Shown in pieces: positions 13,207 to 23,726 of a stretch of DNA of 64,000 nt. A program made the translations under genes and the position numbers. Numbering within the stretch: the first letter of the stretch is position 1; each line of letters opens with the position of its first letter. The notes beneath the pieces were generated by a model. The model had not been told where the DNA came from. It searched no databases and saw only the letters and a list, made by a program, of their open reading frames with translations. The stretch covers positions 4,154,001 through 4,218,000 of the forward strand of contig NZ_CP041216.1 of the NCBI RefSeq assembly GCF_020511155.1, given 5' to 3'. This DNA is from Shewanella glacialimarina (GTDB taxonomy: Bacteria; Pseudomonadota; Gammaproteobacteria; Enterobacterales; Shewanellaceae).

Positions 13207-13884
13207 TTAACACATCCATCCCCGCTCAGCGAAGGATACTATCTCTTTATCACCCACAACCATATGATCTAACAAAGAAACATCGATAGTTTCTAATGCA
13301 ATTTTTATTCGCTCAGTTATTCGCCGATCAGCTTGACTGGGCTCTGCAATGCCTGATGGATGGTTGTGGCATACTATTACAGCCGCGGCGTTTTTTTCCA
13401 ACACTAAGCTCACCACCTCACGGGGGTAAACCGAGGCTGCATTAATAGTTCCGCGGAATAATTCTACAAATTGAATGACTCTATGTTGGTTATCCAACAA
13501 TAGTAAGGCGAACACTTCATAGGATCGGTCTGCTAATTGTCTCATTAAATAGTCCCGAGTTAAATCAGGATTTGTCAAAATTTGGCCTTTTTGTAGATTT
13601 TCTCGTGCAATTCGCTTAGAAATCTCCGCTGCGGCCTGTAATTGAGCATATTTTACCGGTCCAATACCGGCAACTTTACAAATTTGCTGCTTAGGGGCAG
13701 AGAATAATTTACGCAAGCCGCCAAATTGCGTGATCAATTGACGTGATAAATCCAGTGCATTTTGTCCTGCTAAGCCATTGCGTAAAATCACTGCTAATAA
13801 TTCGGCATCAGTTAATTGCCCTGCACCATTGAGTAATAATTTTTCACGCGGCCCTTCACCTTGCGGCCAATCTTTAATTGCCAT
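13207..13884 (-). CDS. radC: RadC/YicR JAB-domain protein
   Basis: This 225-residue RadC has an N-terminal helix-hairpin-helix region (KVAGIGPVKYAQLQAAAEIS) and a C-terminal JAB/MPN metalloprotease-like domain. The metal-binding signature VCHNHPSGIAEPSQAD is intact. The cellular function of RadC is unsettled; the old DNA repair name is not well supported. The ATG at 13884 is favoured because AAGGA lies six bases upstream; the ATG at 13890 would leave no spacing. A paralogue lies in the island at 44361-44837. Confidence 0.93.
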   Translation of the reverse strand: MAIKDWPQGEGPREKLLLNGAGQLTDAELLAVILRNGLAGQNALDLSRQLITQFGGLRKLFSAPKQQICKVAGIGPVKYAQLQAAAEISKRIARENLQKGQILTNPDLTRDYLMRQLADRSYEVFALLLLDNQHRVIQFVELFRGTINAASVYPREVVSLVLEKNAAAVIVCHNHPSGIAEPSQADRRITERIKIALETIDVSLLDHMVVGDKEIVSFAERGWMC

Positions 13885-14034
13885 AAACATTCCTTGTTTT
13901 TAATCGAGCAAAATCCATTCAAATAATTTGTCACTCTCACAGTATGGTCGAATATTTTGATAATGGATCTTCACCCACTTTTGATTGCTTTGTGGTATCG
14001 TTAGCCGCATTACGATTTGAAGCGAATTTTATCC

Positions 14035-15228
14035 ATGCTGACAGATAAGAAAGTGTTATTAGGTATTGGTGGTGGCATTGCTGCATATAAAAGTGCCGAC
14101 CTTATTCGCCGCCTAAAAGAGCGTGGCGCAGATGTTCGAGTTATCATGACTCAAAGTGCCATGGAGTTCATTACTCCGCTAACGATACAAGCCTTATCAG
14201 GCTATCCTGTCGCTGCAGATTTACTTGATCCAGCTGCGGAAGCCGCTATGGGACATATTGAATTAGCGCGTTGGGCCGATGTTGTACTTCTAGCCCCTAC
14301 CACAGCAAATTTAATCGCCCGCATCAATGCAGGTATGGCAGATGATTTACTCACGACAACATGCCTAGCAACTAGCGCACCAGTGATCATTTGCCCTGCA
14401 ATGAATCAGCAGATGTATCAAAATATCGCCACACAAGAAAATATTGCTAATTTAACCAGAAAAGGCTTTACCCTTTGGGGACCAGCATCTGGCAGCCAGG
14501 CCTGTGGTGAAGTCGGCCCAGGACGCATGCTTGAGCCATTAGCCATAGCAGAACAATTGGTTCAATTTTTTGCGCCAAAATTACTTGCAGGTAAAAAATT
14601 GCTATTAACAGCAGGTCCCACCCGTGAAGCCATTGATCCTGTAAGATACATTTCCAACCATAGCTCAGGCAAAATGGGTTTTGCTTTGGCTCAAGCAGCG
14701 AAGGAAATGGGTGCTGAAGTCACACTTGTTACTGGTCCAGTTAATTTGACTACTCCAGCCAATGTTTGTCGTATCGATATAGAATCAGCTGAACAAATGC
14801 TAACTGCGGTTATGGCTAATATTAGCCAGCAAGATATTTTTATTGGTTGTGCCGCTGTGGCAGATTACCGTATAGCTGACATCGCCACTGAAAAAATGAA
14901 AAAGTCGGCCGATAAAATGCAACTGTCTATGGTGCAAAACCCAGATATACTCGCCAATGTTGCAGCGTTAGCCAATAAACCCTTTACCGTCGGATTTGCG
15001 GCAGAAACTAATAATGTTGAACAATATGCTCGCGGGAAACTTGAGCGTAAAAAGCTGGATATGATTGCCGCTAATGATGTGTCTATTCAAGGCTTAGGCT
15101 TTAATGCCGATAATAATGCATTACAGGTATTTTGGCATGATGGGCAACATTCATTACCCGCAACAGATAAACTCTCGTTAGCGCGCCAACTGCTTACTTT
15201 AATTAATCAACAATTACCAACAACATGA
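14035..15228 (+). CDS. coaBC: bifunctional phosphopantothenoylcysteine decarboxylase/synthetase
   Basis: CoaBC joins 4'-phosphopantothenate to cysteine (CoaB) and decarboxylates the product (CoaC), two steps of coenzyme A synthesis. The N-terminal flavoprotein half shows [40 protein letters not shown] and PAMNQQMY; the C-terminal half shows [20 protein letters not shown] and [24 protein letters not shown] at 14017 is also open, but the ATG at 14035 fits the family. It overlaps dut by four bases (ATGA). The order radC, coaBC, dut, slmA is conserved in gammaproteobacteria. Confidence 0.95.
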   Translation: MLTDKKVLLGIGGGIAAYKSADLIRRLKERGADVRVIMTQSAMEFITPLTIQALSGYPVAADLLDPAAEAAMGHIELARWADVVLLAPTTANLIARINAGMADDLLTTTCLATSAPVIICPAMNQQMYQNIATQENIANLTRKGFTLWGPASGSQACGEVGPGRMLEPLAIAEQLVQFFAPKLLAGKKLLLTAGPTREAIDPVRYISNHSSGKMGFALAQAAKEMGAEVTLVTGPVNLTTPANVCRIDIESAEQMLTAVMANISQQDIFIGCAAVADYRIADIATEKMKKSADKMQLSMVQNPDILANVAALANKPFTVGFAAETNNVEQYARGKLERKKLDMIAANDVSIQGLGFNADNNALQVFWHDGQHSLPATDKLSLARQLLTLINQQLPTT

Positions 15229-15683
15229 AAACACCTATTGAACTAAAAATTTTAGATTCTCGTATTGGCAGTGAGTTTCCATTGCCGGTCTATGCCACAC
15301 CGGGAAGCGCGGGTATGGACTTACGTGCCATGATAGACACAACGATGGAAATTACCGCGGGTGAAACCGTATTAATTCCAACAGGTATAGCAATTCATGT
15401 TGCTGACCCAAGCCTTGCTGCAATAATATTGCCACGCTCGGGATTAGGTCACAAACACGGTATTGTATTAGGTAATTTAGTCGGTTTAATTGATTCTGAT
15501 TATCAAGGACCATTGATGGTGTCTTGTTGGAATCGAGGCTCGACATCTTTTACGATAGAAATCGGCGATCGTTTAGCACAACTGGTATTTGTACCTATAG
15601 TACAGGCGCAATTTACGTTAGTAGATGAATTTAATCACTCGGATCGTGGTGAAGGTGGATTTGGTCATTCTGGCACCAAATAA
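15225..15683 (+). CDS. dut: dUTP pyrophosphatase
   Basis: Dut hydrolyses dUTP to dUMP and pyrophosphate, keeping uracil out of DNA and supplying dUMP for thymidylate synthesis. The 152-residue protein is the trimeric type, with motifs [38 protein letters not shown] and the C-terminal P-loop-like [11 protein letters not shown]. The start overlaps the coaBC stop in an ATGA junction, which implies coupled translation. Confidence 0.97.
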   Translation: MKTPIELKILDSRIGSEFPLPVYATPGSAGMDLRAMIDTTMEITAGETVLIPTGIAIHVADPSLAAIILPRSGLGHKHGIVLGNLVGLIDSDYQGPLMVSCWNRGSTSFTIEIGDRLAQLVFVPIVQAQFTLVDEFNHSDRGEGGFGHSGTK

Positions 15684-15718
15684 CCCAACTTGCAGTCACT
15701 GAGTCAAGGAACATAAGA

Positions 15719-16312
15719 ATGGCGGAAAGCCCTAAAATCAATCGTCGTGAACACATTTTACAATGTTTAGCTCAAATGTTAGAAACTAGCCCAGGTCAAC
15801 GCATTACCACAGCCAAACTCGCTGCCGAAGTTGGGGTGTCAGAAGCGGCTCTTTATCGCCACTTTCCAAGTAAGGCGCGCATGTTTGAAGGGTTAATTGA
15901 ATTTATCGAAGATGCGCTTTTATCTCGCTTAAACATCATAATGGATGAAGAGAAAGACACCATGAAACGCTGCCAATTAGTATTGCACCTTTTATTGGTA
16001 TTTTCTGAGCGTAATCCAGGTATATCACGAGTGCTTAATGGAGATGCATTACTGGGCGAGAACGAGCGTCTACGCAGCAGAATAAGCGTACTTTTTGCTA
16101 AAATAGAAACTCAAATTAAACAAATTCTGCGTGAAAAAACAGTCCGTGAAGGCCGTGGATTTAATTTGGATGAAGCCGTTTTAGCCAACCTATTACTGGC
16201 CTTTGCAGAAGGCAGAATCTCGCAGTTTGTCCGCAGTGAGTTTAAGCAAAAGCCAACACTGCACTTTGACGAACAATGGACGTTTATTCAGCAACAGCTA
16301 TTAAGAAGTTAA
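15719..16312 (+). CDS. slmA: nucleoid occlusion factor SlmA
   Basis: This 197-residue TetR-family protein prevents FtsZ ring assembly over the nucleoid when bound to chromosomal sites. It shows the TetR N-terminal helix-turn-helix ([36 protein letters not shown]) and the SlmA-specific start [20 protein letters not shown]. It lies 35 bases after dut in the usual dut-slmA order, downstream of an AAGGA ribosome binding site. Confidence 0.95.
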   Translation: MAESPKINRREHILQCLAQMLETSPGQRITTAKLAAEVGVSEAALYRHFPSKARMFEGLIEFIEDALLSRLNIIMDEEKDTMKRCQLVLHLLLVFSERNPGISRVLNGDALLGENERLRSRISVLFAKIETQIKQILREKTVREGRGFNLDEAVLANLLLAFAEGRISQFVRSEFKQKPTLHFDEQWTFIQQQLLRS

Positions 16313-16438
16313 TTAGCGCACAACGCTAAATTATTAAGTAATATGTATTAAAATTTATTGTGTCGTTTGCAAAGCTATTATTTAAAACTCTTTTATTTTA
16401 AAATAAATATTTATATAACAATTATTACAAGGATGTAT

Positions 16439-18403
16439 ATGAACCGCGCTGCCTTTCTATTTTTATGCTTTTTAACGTTTTCACTCTCTTACTCCCATGC
16501 TGCATCATTATCTACATCTGAAATATTTAGCATGAGCGCTGAATATTCCGATGTTAAAATTTCCCCACAAGGAGACTATATTAGTGCTTTGACTACGCAT
16601 GATGGAAAAAAGACCCTCTTGATACTTCAAACTGATACTAAAAAGTTAACTAACGCCATTAGCTTTCCTGGTAACGCTGAAGTTGGCGATTATGAATGGG
16701 TTAATAATGAACGCATTGTTTTACAAAAAATGTATTTGAAAGGATGGTCTGAGCAACCTATTTATTACGGTGAATTGATGTCCGTAAATGCCGATGGAAC
16801 CAATGTAAAGTATCTATTTGGATATAATAATGGCGAAGCACAAATAGGCAGTAATATCAAAAAAAATACCGCAATTAGGGCAACTGCTTATATTCTAGAC
16901 CCGCTTCCTAATGACAGTAAATATATGCTAGTAAACGCTATTTCATGGGATACAGGAAGTAGTTTGGACTACAGTAAACAACAACATGTTTATCGCGTTG
17001 ATGTAAAAACAGGTAAACGAAAAAGACTCATGACCTCACCGATTGGTTACACCCAATTCTTAACCGACAATGAAGGTGAAGTTAAATTTGCATCTGGGGT
17101 GGATAATAGCAACAAATTAAAATTATTTTACCGAGAGAATGGCGAGTGGGTTGACACTGTAAACCTCCAGTTAGGATTGGACGATTTTACACCAATCTCT
17201 TTTGCTGACAAACCCAATACAATTTTTGCTGCCGGTCGTGTCAAAGGTGAAACATTAGGAGTATATAAAGTTGATTTATCATCGGGTAAGAAAGAGAAAA
17301 TAATTCAAGATATAAATGTCGATCCTAGTGACTACTGGATTAACAAAAATAGTAAACAATTATATGCTGTCGAATTTAGTGATGGATACCCTGCATATGA
17401 CTTTGTAAATACTGAAGACTCCCATAGCAAGTTGTTAGAACAACTTTTAGCATCACTACCAGGGCATCAGATTCACATCGTCAGTGAAACATCAAATGCT
17501 AATAAGTTTATTATAAAAGCATTTAATGATAGAAATCCTGGTGATTATTATTTATTCAATGTGGATAAAATGAAACTTGAATATCTTGTTTCACAGAAAA
17601 GTTGGCTTGACCCTGAGAAAATGGCTGAAGTTAAACCTATTAGTTTTACAAGCCGAGATGGATTAACCATTCAAGGCTATTTAACTTTGCCAAATGATAA
17701 AGAAGCAAAGAATTTACCATTGATCGTTAATCCACATGGTGGGCCACATGGAACACGTGATTGGTGGGGGTTTGATGCCCAGAACCAGTTGCTCGCACAA
17801 GAAGGCTTTGCAGTATTGCAAGTCAACTTTAGAGGTTCAGGTGGCTATGGGCGTAAGTTTGAAGAGGCTGGTTATTTAAAATGGGGCAATGAAGTACAAT
17901 TTGATATTATTGACGGTACGCAATATATTATTGACCAAGGCATTGTAAATAAAGAGAAAATTTGCATTGCCGGCGGCAGCTTTGGAGGTTATAGCGCGTT
18001 ACAAAGCTCAATTGTAGCGCCTGATTTATTTAAATGTGCGATTGGTTTTTCAGGTTTATATGATCTCCCTCTTTGGAAAGAGGATAGTGATGTATCAAAC
18101 TCTAAATCAGGCAAAGCTTACCAACACCAAGTTTTAGGTAAAGATATTGCTACACTGCAATTAATGTCTCCTTCATATAACGTTAATAAATTAAAAGCAA
18201 AGTTACTGTTAGTGCACGGAGCAGATGACGAACGTACGCCGTTAACTCAGCTTGAATCACTTGAGAAAAGCTTAAGTGATATAAATTATCCTTATGAAAA
18301 ACTAGTCATGGATGATGAAGGCCATGGCTTTTATAACGATAAACATCGCGCTAAATACTACCAAAAAATGCTTAAATTCTTAAAAGATAACCTGGATATT
18401 TAG
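16439..18403 (+). CDS. secreted S9 family prolyl oligopeptidase-like peptidase
   Basis: This is a 654-residue alpha/beta hydrolase peptidase of the S9 (dipeptidyl/acylaminoacyl peptidase) type. A signal peptide is visible (MNRAAFLFLCFLTFSLSYSH, then AAS), so it is likely periplasmic or outer-membrane associated. A beta-propeller region spans about residues 30-395. The catalytic domain holds NPHGGPHGTRDWWGFD, nucleophile GGSFGGYSAL, aspartate HGADDERTP and histidine DDEGHGF. The start at 16439 follows AAGGA by five bases; the open frame extends 81 bases further upstream without a better site. It is more AT-rich than its neighbours and interrupts the usual slmA-pyrE neighbourhood, so local acquisition is possible. 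Confidence 0.9.
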   Translation: MNRAAFLFLCFLTFSLSYSHAASLSTSEIFSMSAEYSDVKISPQGDYISALTTHDGKKTLLILQTDTKKLTNAISFPGNAEVGDYEWVNNERIVLQKMYLKGWSEQPIYYGELMSVNADGTNVKYLFGYNNGEAQIGSNIKKNTAIRATAYILDPLPNDSKYMLVNAISWDTGSSLDYSKQQHVYRVDVKTGKRKRLMTSPIGYTQFLTDNEGEVKFASGVDNSNKLKLFYRENGEWVDTVNLQLGLDDFTPISFADKPNTIFAAGRVKGETLGVYKVDLSSGKKEKIIQDINVDPSDYWINKNSKQLYAVEFSDGYPAYDFVNTEDSHSKLLEQLLASLPGHQIHIVSETSNANKFIIKAFNDRNPGDYYLFNVDKMKLEYLVSQKSWLDPEKMAEVKPISFTSRDGLTIQGYLTLPNDKEAKNLPLIVNPHGGPHGTRDWWGFDAQNQLLAQEGFAVLQVNFRGSGGYGRKFEEAGYLKWGNEVQFDIIDGTQYIIDQGIVNKEKICIAGGSFGGYSALQSSIVAPDLFKCAIGFSGLYDLPLWKEDSDVSNSKSGKAYQHQVLGKDIATLQLMSPSYNVNKLKAKLLLVHGADDERTPLTQLESLEKSLSDINYPYEKLVMDDEGHGFYNDKHRAKYYQKMLKFLKDNLDI

Positions 18404-18429
18404 CCTCTTTTTACATAAAGTTTCTCATC

Positions 18430-18466
18430 AAAAGCCGATACCTGACTAAAAGGGTCGGCTTTTTTA
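18430..18466 (+). terminator. terminator of the S9 peptidase gene
   Basis: AAAGCCGA and TCGGCTTT form an 8-bp stem (18431-18438 with 18455-18462) followed by a T run. Confidence 0.8.
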
Positions 18467-18578
18467 TGTCAGCAATATTAATTTAGTCCAAACCACGCTA
18501 TCATCCCTATCCAGCTGCAGTGAGCAGCTCCCTCATTTTTAACGTACACTTTAGTGGTACTTGTTGTAGGAGAATATG

Positions 18579-19229
18579 ATGGCACTATCTGAAACAGCCA
18601 AGAAAGTTCAAGCCGCATTAGCTGATAGAGGGCTTGAAACCCCTATGCTGCCACAAACCTCTACACCTGAAGAACGTAAGGTTAAAATTGAGCATCACAT
18701 GCGTGAAATTCTGACCTTGATGTCGTTAGATTTAACGGATGACAGCCTAGCCGATACCCCACGTCGGATTGCAAAAATGTATGTCGATGAGATTTTTTCA
18801 GGCCTTGATTACGAGAATTTCCCCAAAATCACCGTCATTGAAAACAAAATGGGCGTTGATGAAATGGTGCGGGTGCAAGACATCAGTTTAACCAGTACCT
18901 GTGAGCACCACTTAGTCACCATAGATGGCTTTGCTACCGTTGCTTACTTACCACGCACCAAGATTATCGGCTTATCAAAAATTAATCGTATAGTGCGATT
19001 TTTTTCCCAGCGACCACAGGTACAAGAGCGTTTAACCCAACAAGTGTTAGTGGCATTACAAACCTTGCTTGAAACCAAAGATGTTGCGGTAAAAGTCGAT
19101 GCGGTGCATTACTGCGTTAAATCTCGTGGCGTAATGGATTCAACAAGTTCAACCACCACCACAGCATTAGGGGGTATTTTCAAGTCAAATCCGGCTACCC
19201 GTGCTGAGTTTTTGCATCAAGTTAAATAG
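18579..19229 (+). CDS. folE: GTP cyclohydrolase I
   Basis: FolE converts GTP to 7,8-dihydroneopterin triphosphate, the first step of folate synthesis. The 216 residues include the zinc site [20 protein letters not shown], the motif [26 protein letters not shown] and the C-terminal [20 protein letters not shown]. Of two adjacent ATG codons I choose the second (18579), six bases after AGGAG. The gene is monocistronic; a hairpin follows at 19264-19303. Confidence 0.95.
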   Translation: MALSETAKKVQAALADRGLETPMLPQTSTPEERKVKIEHHMREILTLMSLDLTDDSLADTPRRIAKMYVDEIFSGLDYENFPKITVIENKMGVDEMVRVQDISLTSTCEHHLVTIDGFATVAYLPRTKIIGLSKINRIVRFFSQRPQVQERLTQQVLVALQTLLETKDVAVKVDAVHYCVKSRGVMDSTSSTTTTALGGIFKSNPATRAEFLHQVK

Positions 19230-19263
19230 CCACAACAATTACCGATTGTGATAAATATTCCAA

Positions 19264-19303
19264 TAAAAAAGCTGCAGCAATATGATTATTACGCAGCTTT
19301 TTA
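19264..19303. terminator. bidirectional terminator between folE and pyrE
   Basis: AAAAAAGCTGC and GCAGCTTTTT arms flank a 17-base loop. Poly-A on one side and poly-T on the other suit termination of both convergent genes. Confidence 0.75.
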
Positions 19304-19335
19304 TGCTTAAACTGAAACTAACTCGTCAGTACCAA

Positions 19336-19977
19336 TTAAATCCCGTACTGCTGACGATAGGCGCTCACCGAAGCTAGCTCGGTTTCCATGCCCGACTTTT
19401 CAGAGAGATAATTTATTAAATCGGCTAATTTAATAATCGATACAATTTCACAGCCAAAATCACGTTCAACTTCTTGAATCGCTGATAATTCACCCTTGCC
19501 TTTTTCTTGACGATCAAGTGCAATCAATACTCCAGCAAGCTGGGCATTGTGGGCATTAATAATTTCCATTGATTCACGAATCGCGGTGCCAGCGGTGATC
19601 ACATCATCAACCAGCATAACCTTACCTTTAAGCTCACTGCCGACCAGGCTGCCACCCTCGCCGTGAGTTTTTGCTTCTTTACGGTTAAAACAATAAGGAA
19701 TGTCCACATCATGATGATCACAAAGGGCGACTGCTGTAGTTGTTGCAATAGGAATGCCTTTATAAGCCGGGCCAAACAACAAATCAAATTCAATAGCAGA
19801 ATCAATTAATGCAGCGGCGTAAAAACGTCCCAAACGGGCTAAATCCTTGCCTGTATTAAACAATCCAGCATTGAAAAAGTACGGGCTAGTACGGCCAGAT
19901 TTTAAGGTGAACTCACCAAAGCGCAATACTTGGCGTTCTAAGGCAAATTCAATAAACTCACGTTGATAAGCTTTCAC
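19336..19977 (-). CDS. pyrE: orotate phosphoribosyltransferase
   Basis: PyrE transfers phosphoribosyl from PRPP to orotate to give OMP in pyrimidine synthesis. The protein contains [20 protein letters not shown] and the PRPP-binding motif [18 protein letters not shown] propose the GTG at 19975-19977 as start: it lies six bases after GAGGA and gives [16 protein letters not shown], 213 residues, matching the Escherichia coli protein start. The ATG at 19983 directly abuts the GAGGA box and is less likely. The gene follows rph on the same strand, as in other gammaproteobacteria. Confidence 0.94.
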   Translation of the reverse strand: MKAYQREFIEFALERQVLRFGEFTLKSGRTSPYFFNAGLFNTGKDLARLGRFYAAALIDSAIEFDLLFGPAYKGIPIATTTAVALCDHHDVDIPYCFNRKEAKTHGEGGSLVGSELKGKVMLVDDVITAGTAIRESMEIINAHNAQLAGVLIALDRQEKGKGELSAIQEVERDFGCEIVSIIKLADLINYLSEKSGMETELASVSAYRQQYGI

Positions 19978-20049
19978 TTTCATTCCTCTACAATCAAATT
20001 TTAGATTAAAAAAAAGGACCACCAAAGGTCCTAATTTTTCAACAGCATA

Positions 20050-20763
20050 TTAACTTAATGCCGCTTTCTGTACATCGACAATTTCACGAATACTGTTTTT
20101 AGCCAGGCCAAGCAATTCCAGTAACTCTTCGTGGCTAAATGGCTCACCTTCTGCAGTACCTTGAATTTCAATAATTTTGCCCGTTTCAGTCATCACAACA
20201 TTCATGTCGGTTTCAGCAGCACTGTCTTCAATGTATTCTAAATCACTGATCGCTTCGCCTTTATAAATACCGACACTTACTGCTGCAATTAAAAACTTAA
20301 GCGGGTTAGCTTTAATAATGCCTTTACCACGCGCCCAGTTAAGCGCATCAACCAATGCCACACAAGCACCTGTAATAGCAGCAGTACGCGTGCCACCATC
20401 AGCTTGAATCACATCACAATCGATAACGAGAGTATTTTCGCCTAACAGCTTCATATCAACTGCAGCACGTAATGAGCGACCGATTAAGCGTTGAATTTCT
20501 TGTGTACGACCTGACTGCTTACCACGAGCCGCTTCACGGTCCATACGGCTATGGGTCGAACGCGGTAACATACCGTATTCAGCCGTTACCCAACCTTGTC
20601 CTTGGCCTTTCAAAAAGCGCGGTACACCTTCAGTAAAGCTGGCGGTACAAAGTACTTTAGTATCACCAAACTCAACCAACACCGAACCTTCCGCATGGGC
20701 AGTAAAGTTACGGGTAATAGTAATAGGGCGAGTTTGAGCGGGTGTACGATTGCTTGGGCGCAT
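20050..20763 (-). CDS. rph: ribonuclease PH
   Basis: RNase PH is a phosphorolytic 3'-5' exonuclease that trims tRNA precursors. The 237 residues begin [20 protein letters not shown] and contain [70 protein letters not shown], all typical of the family. It is full length, with no sign of the frameshift known in some E. coli K-12 strains. It lies 72 bases upstream of pyrE on the same strand and is divergent from yicC. Confidence 0.96.
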   Translation of the reverse strand: MRPSNRTPAQTRPITITRNFTAHAEGSVLVEFGDTKVLCTASFTEGVPRFLKGQGQGWVTAEYGMLPRSTHSRMDREAARGKQSGRTQEIQRLIGRSLRAAVDMKLLGENTLVIDCDVIQADGGTRTAAITGACVALVDALNWARGKGIIKANPLKFLIAAVSVGIYKGEAISDLEYIEDSAAETDMNVVMTETGKIIEIQGTAEGEPFSHEELLELLGLAKNSIREIVDVQKAALS

Positions 20764-20929
20764 GAAAAGTCCTGTAGTCGAATTCGTATTTAATTTGGGA
20801 CGATATTATAGTCGCATAAGCTTACATATGCCATGTAAAGGCGACATTGTGTGAACGAATCCTTTAACCCCTTGTGATAAAACCGCTATAATCGAAAATC
20901 AATTTGGTTAATATCATATAGGACACTTC

Positions 20930-21793
20930 ATGATCCAAAGCATGACAGCTTACGCTCGTATCGAGCATAAAGCAGACTGGGGCACAGCCTCATGGGAAAT
21001 TCGTTCAGTCAATCAGCGTTATTTAGAGACCTACCTACGCTTGCCAGAACAATTCCGTAGCTTTGAGCCCGTGCTACGTGATCGCCTGCGTAAACGTTTA
21101 AATCGCGGTAAAGTGGAAGTAAACCTACGTTATGAACTAGCCGACAACAGCACAAACGAATTGCAGTTAAATCAAGATTTAGCCAAACAATTACTTAATG
21201 CAGCCAATTGGCTAAAACAAGAAGCCGGACAAGGCGAACTAAGCCTTACCGACGTGCTACGCTGGCCTGGTGTGCTAGCTTCAGCAGAACAAGATATGGA
21301 CAGCATAGGCGCTGAATTAATGAAAGCGTTTGACAGCGCCATCGACCAATTCATTGAAGCCCGCGGCCGTGAAGGTTCAGCTATAAAAGATATGCTACTA
21401 AGTCGTTTAGACGGCGTGACTGAGCAAATCAAAGTGGTACGTGACCACATGCCTACCGTTATGCTGTATCAGCGTGAAAAACTGACTAATCGCTTAGCCG
21501 AAATTCAAGGTGAATTAGACCCGGCACGAATTGAGCAAGAAATGGTATTACTGGCTCAGAAACAAGATGTTGCAGAAGAGATGGATCGCCTTGAAGCGCA
21601 TGTAACCGAAGCCCGCAGAATCCTTAAAAAAGGCGGCAGTGAAGGCCGTCGTTTAGACTTTATGATGCAAGAATTTAACCGCGAATCAAATACCTTAGCC
21701 TCAAAATCAATCAGCGCAGAAATCACTTCTGCAGCAGTAGAGCTTAAAGTTTTGATAGAGCAAATGCGCGAGCAGATCCAAAACGTGGAATAA
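20930..21793 (+). CDS. yicC: YicC/YloC family endoribonuclease
   Basis: This 287-residue YicC begins MIQSMTAYARIEHKADWGTA and contains the family motifs SVNQRYLETYLRLPEQFRSF and LDFMMQEFNRESNTLASKS. YicC proteins are reported endoribonucleases that act with other RNases on small RNAs. The last 27 bases, including the TAA stop, form the left attachment site of the genomic island, so integration leaves the reading frame intact but separates the gene from its presumed terminator, now at 49908-49934. Confidence 0.95.
   Translation: MIQSMTAYARIEHKADWGTASWEIRSVNQRYLETYLRLPEQFRSFEPVLRDRLRKRLNRGKVEVNLRYELADNSTNELQLNQDLAKQLLNAANWLKQEAGQGELSLTDVLRWPGVLASAEQDMDSIGAELMKAFDSAIDQFIEARGREGSAIKDMLLSRLDGVTEQIKVVRDHMPTVMLYQREKLTNRLAEIQGELDPARIEQEMVLLAQKQDVAEEMDRLEAHVTEARRILKKGGSEGRRLDFMMQEFNRESNTLASKSISAEITSAAVELKVLIEQMREQIQNVE
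21767..21793 (+). repeat. attL: 27-bp direct repeat at the yicC 3' end
   Basis: CGCGAGCAGATCCAAAACGT followed by GGAATAA is repeated exactly at 49843-49869. It spans the last eight codons and stop of yicC. The distance between copies (about 28.1 kb), together with the adjacent integrase, marks it as an attachment site. Confidence 0.93.
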
Positions 21794-21876
21794 CGTCCAT
21801 TTAAGTCCGTAAACGTAACGCAATCATTGTTTATAAAGGGTTTATGCTTAATCTCAATCCGTAGAGGTCCAAACGT

Positions 21877-21964
21877 ACCCACCACTTTCCCGAACTATCT
21901 GGTGGGTAATGCGGTGAGTATGCTAGTATCTAGTCAATGTGTAGTGGTGGGTAAAATACCCACC
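21877..21964. repeat. arm-type integrase site cluster, left end
   Basis: There are four copies of the 8-9 base motif GGTGGGTA(A): inverted at 21877-21884, direct at 21901-21909 and 21946-21954, inverted at 21957-21964. The same motif occurs twice at the right end (49757-49777), so these are likely arm-type binding sites of the integrase. They also overlap its promoter region and could mediate autoregulation. Confidence 0.65.
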
Positions 21965-21992
21965 CTTATAATTGGCTGGAGAACTAGAGCAG

Positions 21993-23207
21993 ATGGGAAA
22001 ATTAACCGCAAAGGAAATAGCAGCAAAAGCTAAGGGAGAGCCTGGTCGATTCGCCGATGGTGGAGGACTGTATTTTGTTGTACCCAAATCCGGCAAAGCG
22101 TTTTGGATGCTCCGCTACACTGCCAACAATAAACGCAAAGAAATGACACTAGCCAAATACAGTGATCTCTCTCTTGCTGATGCTCGCGCCGACGCCGCAA
22201 TAAAAATGAAACAGTTTCGAGATGGGTTAGATCCTCTTGTCGCTAAGAAACGCGCCGAACAAGTCGAAATTAAAACCGTCGATGACCTCTTCGCCGATTG
22301 GCATATCGGTAACGTTAAAAGACTCAAACACCACGAAATCCCCGAACGCATCTACCGCAAAGACATTGCGCCACATATAGGCACCTTTAACGTCAATAGC
22401 GTCAACGCTAGAGACATAAGAGAAGTATTGAAGGCCATTGCAGCTACTGGCCGTCCAGCGATCGCTAACGACGCTCTGATGTACTGTAAACAACTTTTCA
22501 ATCACGGCATAAAACTGGATCTGCTTGGCGCAAATCCAGCGAGTGCATTTTCGGTTTCTGATGCTGGTGGCGTGGAAAAAAGCAAAGACAGGGCGTTAAC
22601 AATAGAAGAAGTTACTCAGTTCTTTCATATTGCACGAAGCAACAGCGATAGTTTCAGCCGTGACAATTATCTAGCCTGTGCATTACTGGTTACATTGGGT
22701 ATTAGGAAATCTGAATTGGCAGAAGCGCCATGGAAGGAATTTGATTTAGAAAAGCAGATTTGGAACTTATCGAAAGAGCGAAGTAAATCAGGTGTTGGCA
22801 TTGCTATTCCATTACCTGAAGTAGTAATGAACTGGATACAAGAGTTAAAGGTAAGAGCTTGTGGATCTGAATATGTGTTCCCTAGCAGACGTTCAAGCAA
22901 GAACCCACATATGGGTAGAGATACTCTAAACCGTGCAATAACCAAACTCTTTGGTCATGAAGCTGGTAAAAAGAAGCAACCACCCAACGTAATGGGCGAT
23001 ATGGACCACTTTACCGTTCACGACTTACGCCGCACTTGTCGTACTTTATTAGCCAAGCAAGGCACACTAGGGCATGTAGCAGAACGTTGCCTTAATCATA
23101 AGCTTAAAGGTGTAGAAGGGATCTATAACCAGCATGATTATTTTGAAGAAAGGAAAGAAGCTCTAAATACATTATCCAAATCATTGCAGACTATTATAAA
23201 CAATTAA
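21993..23207 (+). CDS. P4-type tyrosine integrase of the island
   Basis: This 404-residue site-specific recombinase has an N-terminal DUF4102/arm-binding region (KLTAKEIAAKAKGEPGRFAD GGGLYFVV), a SAM-like core-binding region and a C-terminal catalytic domain. Visible catalytic residues are R in TLGIRKSELAEAPW, the H-x-x-R pair in TVHDLRRTCRTLLAKQG, H in RCLNHKLKG and the nucleophile tyrosine in EGIYNQHDY. It sits next to attL, reading inward, as P4-like integrases do. The ATG at 21993 is preferred to a TTG at 21972. It presumably catalyses insertion into and excision from yicC. Confidence 0.93.
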   Translation: MGKLTAKEIAAKAKGEPGRFADGGGLYFVVPKSGKAFWMLRYTANNKRKEMTLAKYSDLSLADARADAAIKMKQFRDGLDPLVAKKRAEQVEIKTVDDLFADWHIGNVKRLKHHEIPERIYRKDIAPHIGTFNVNSVNARDIREVLKAIAATGRPAIANDALMYCKQLFNHGIKLDLLGANPASAFSVSDAGGVEKSKDRALTIEEVTQFFHIARSNSDSFSRDNYLACALLVTLGIRKSELAEAPWKEFDLEKQIWNLSKERSKSGVGIAIPLPEVVMNWIQELKVRACGSEYVFPSRRSSKNPHMGRDTLNRAITKLFGHEAGKKKQPPNVMGDMDHFTVHDLRRTCRTLLAKQGTLGHVAERCLNHKLKGVEGIYNQHDYFEERKEALNTLSKSLQTIINN

Positions 23208-23253
23208 CAGTAAAGATAATGAGAACTATTACGTATAATTAGTGGAGATACAG

Positions 23254-23595
23254 ATGTTATACAAAAATGAATTTGGTGCAGATTTTGACTTAGGATTTAA
23301 CTTAAGCGATTACCCTTATCTTAAAGATAAAAGTTGGCATAACGATGTAAGCCCAAGCTTTTACTTTAGCATCGGCTCACAGTACTACGTCTTATGGATT
23401 GATCACGCTGCCCCTACCGAACGTGAAGACTCAAACAGCCGTTACTTAATCCAAGAAGCCACAAACGAAGGTAATGAAACACATCCAGAAATCTACAGTT
23501 CTGATGGTGACATAATTTTTGAAAGTGAATTGTTCGAAGATATAAGTACTTTTTTGGAGAGTCTTACTTGTCAACAAGGTCATACAGTTAGTTAA
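23254..23595 (+). CDS. small acidic hypothetical protein
   Basis: I do not recognise this 113-residue protein. It begins MLYKNEFGADFDLGFNLSDY and is rich in acidic and aromatic residues (PSFYFSIGSQYYVLWIDHAA, SSDGDIIFESELFED). There is no membrane segment. The ATG at 23254 has GGAG six bases upstream. It follows the integrase in the same direction and is a cargo gene of the island. It resembles small accessory or immunity-like proteins only in size and charge; no function is proposed. Confidence 0.6.
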   Translation: MLYKNEFGADFDLGFNLSDYPYLKDKSWHNDVSPSFYFSIGSQYYVLWIDHAAPTEREDSNSRYLIQEATNEGNETHPEIYSSDGDIIFESELFEDISTFLESLTCQQGHTVS

Positions 23596-23726
23596 AGTAT
23601 CCTGCTAATCTATACCCACATGACAACTAACACCTTTCTAGTTAATGTGGCATTATTAAGAAACTGTTTTGTACAATTTTAATTGAAAATATTTATCTAG
23701 AATTCTTGCTGAACAAGGACATCAGA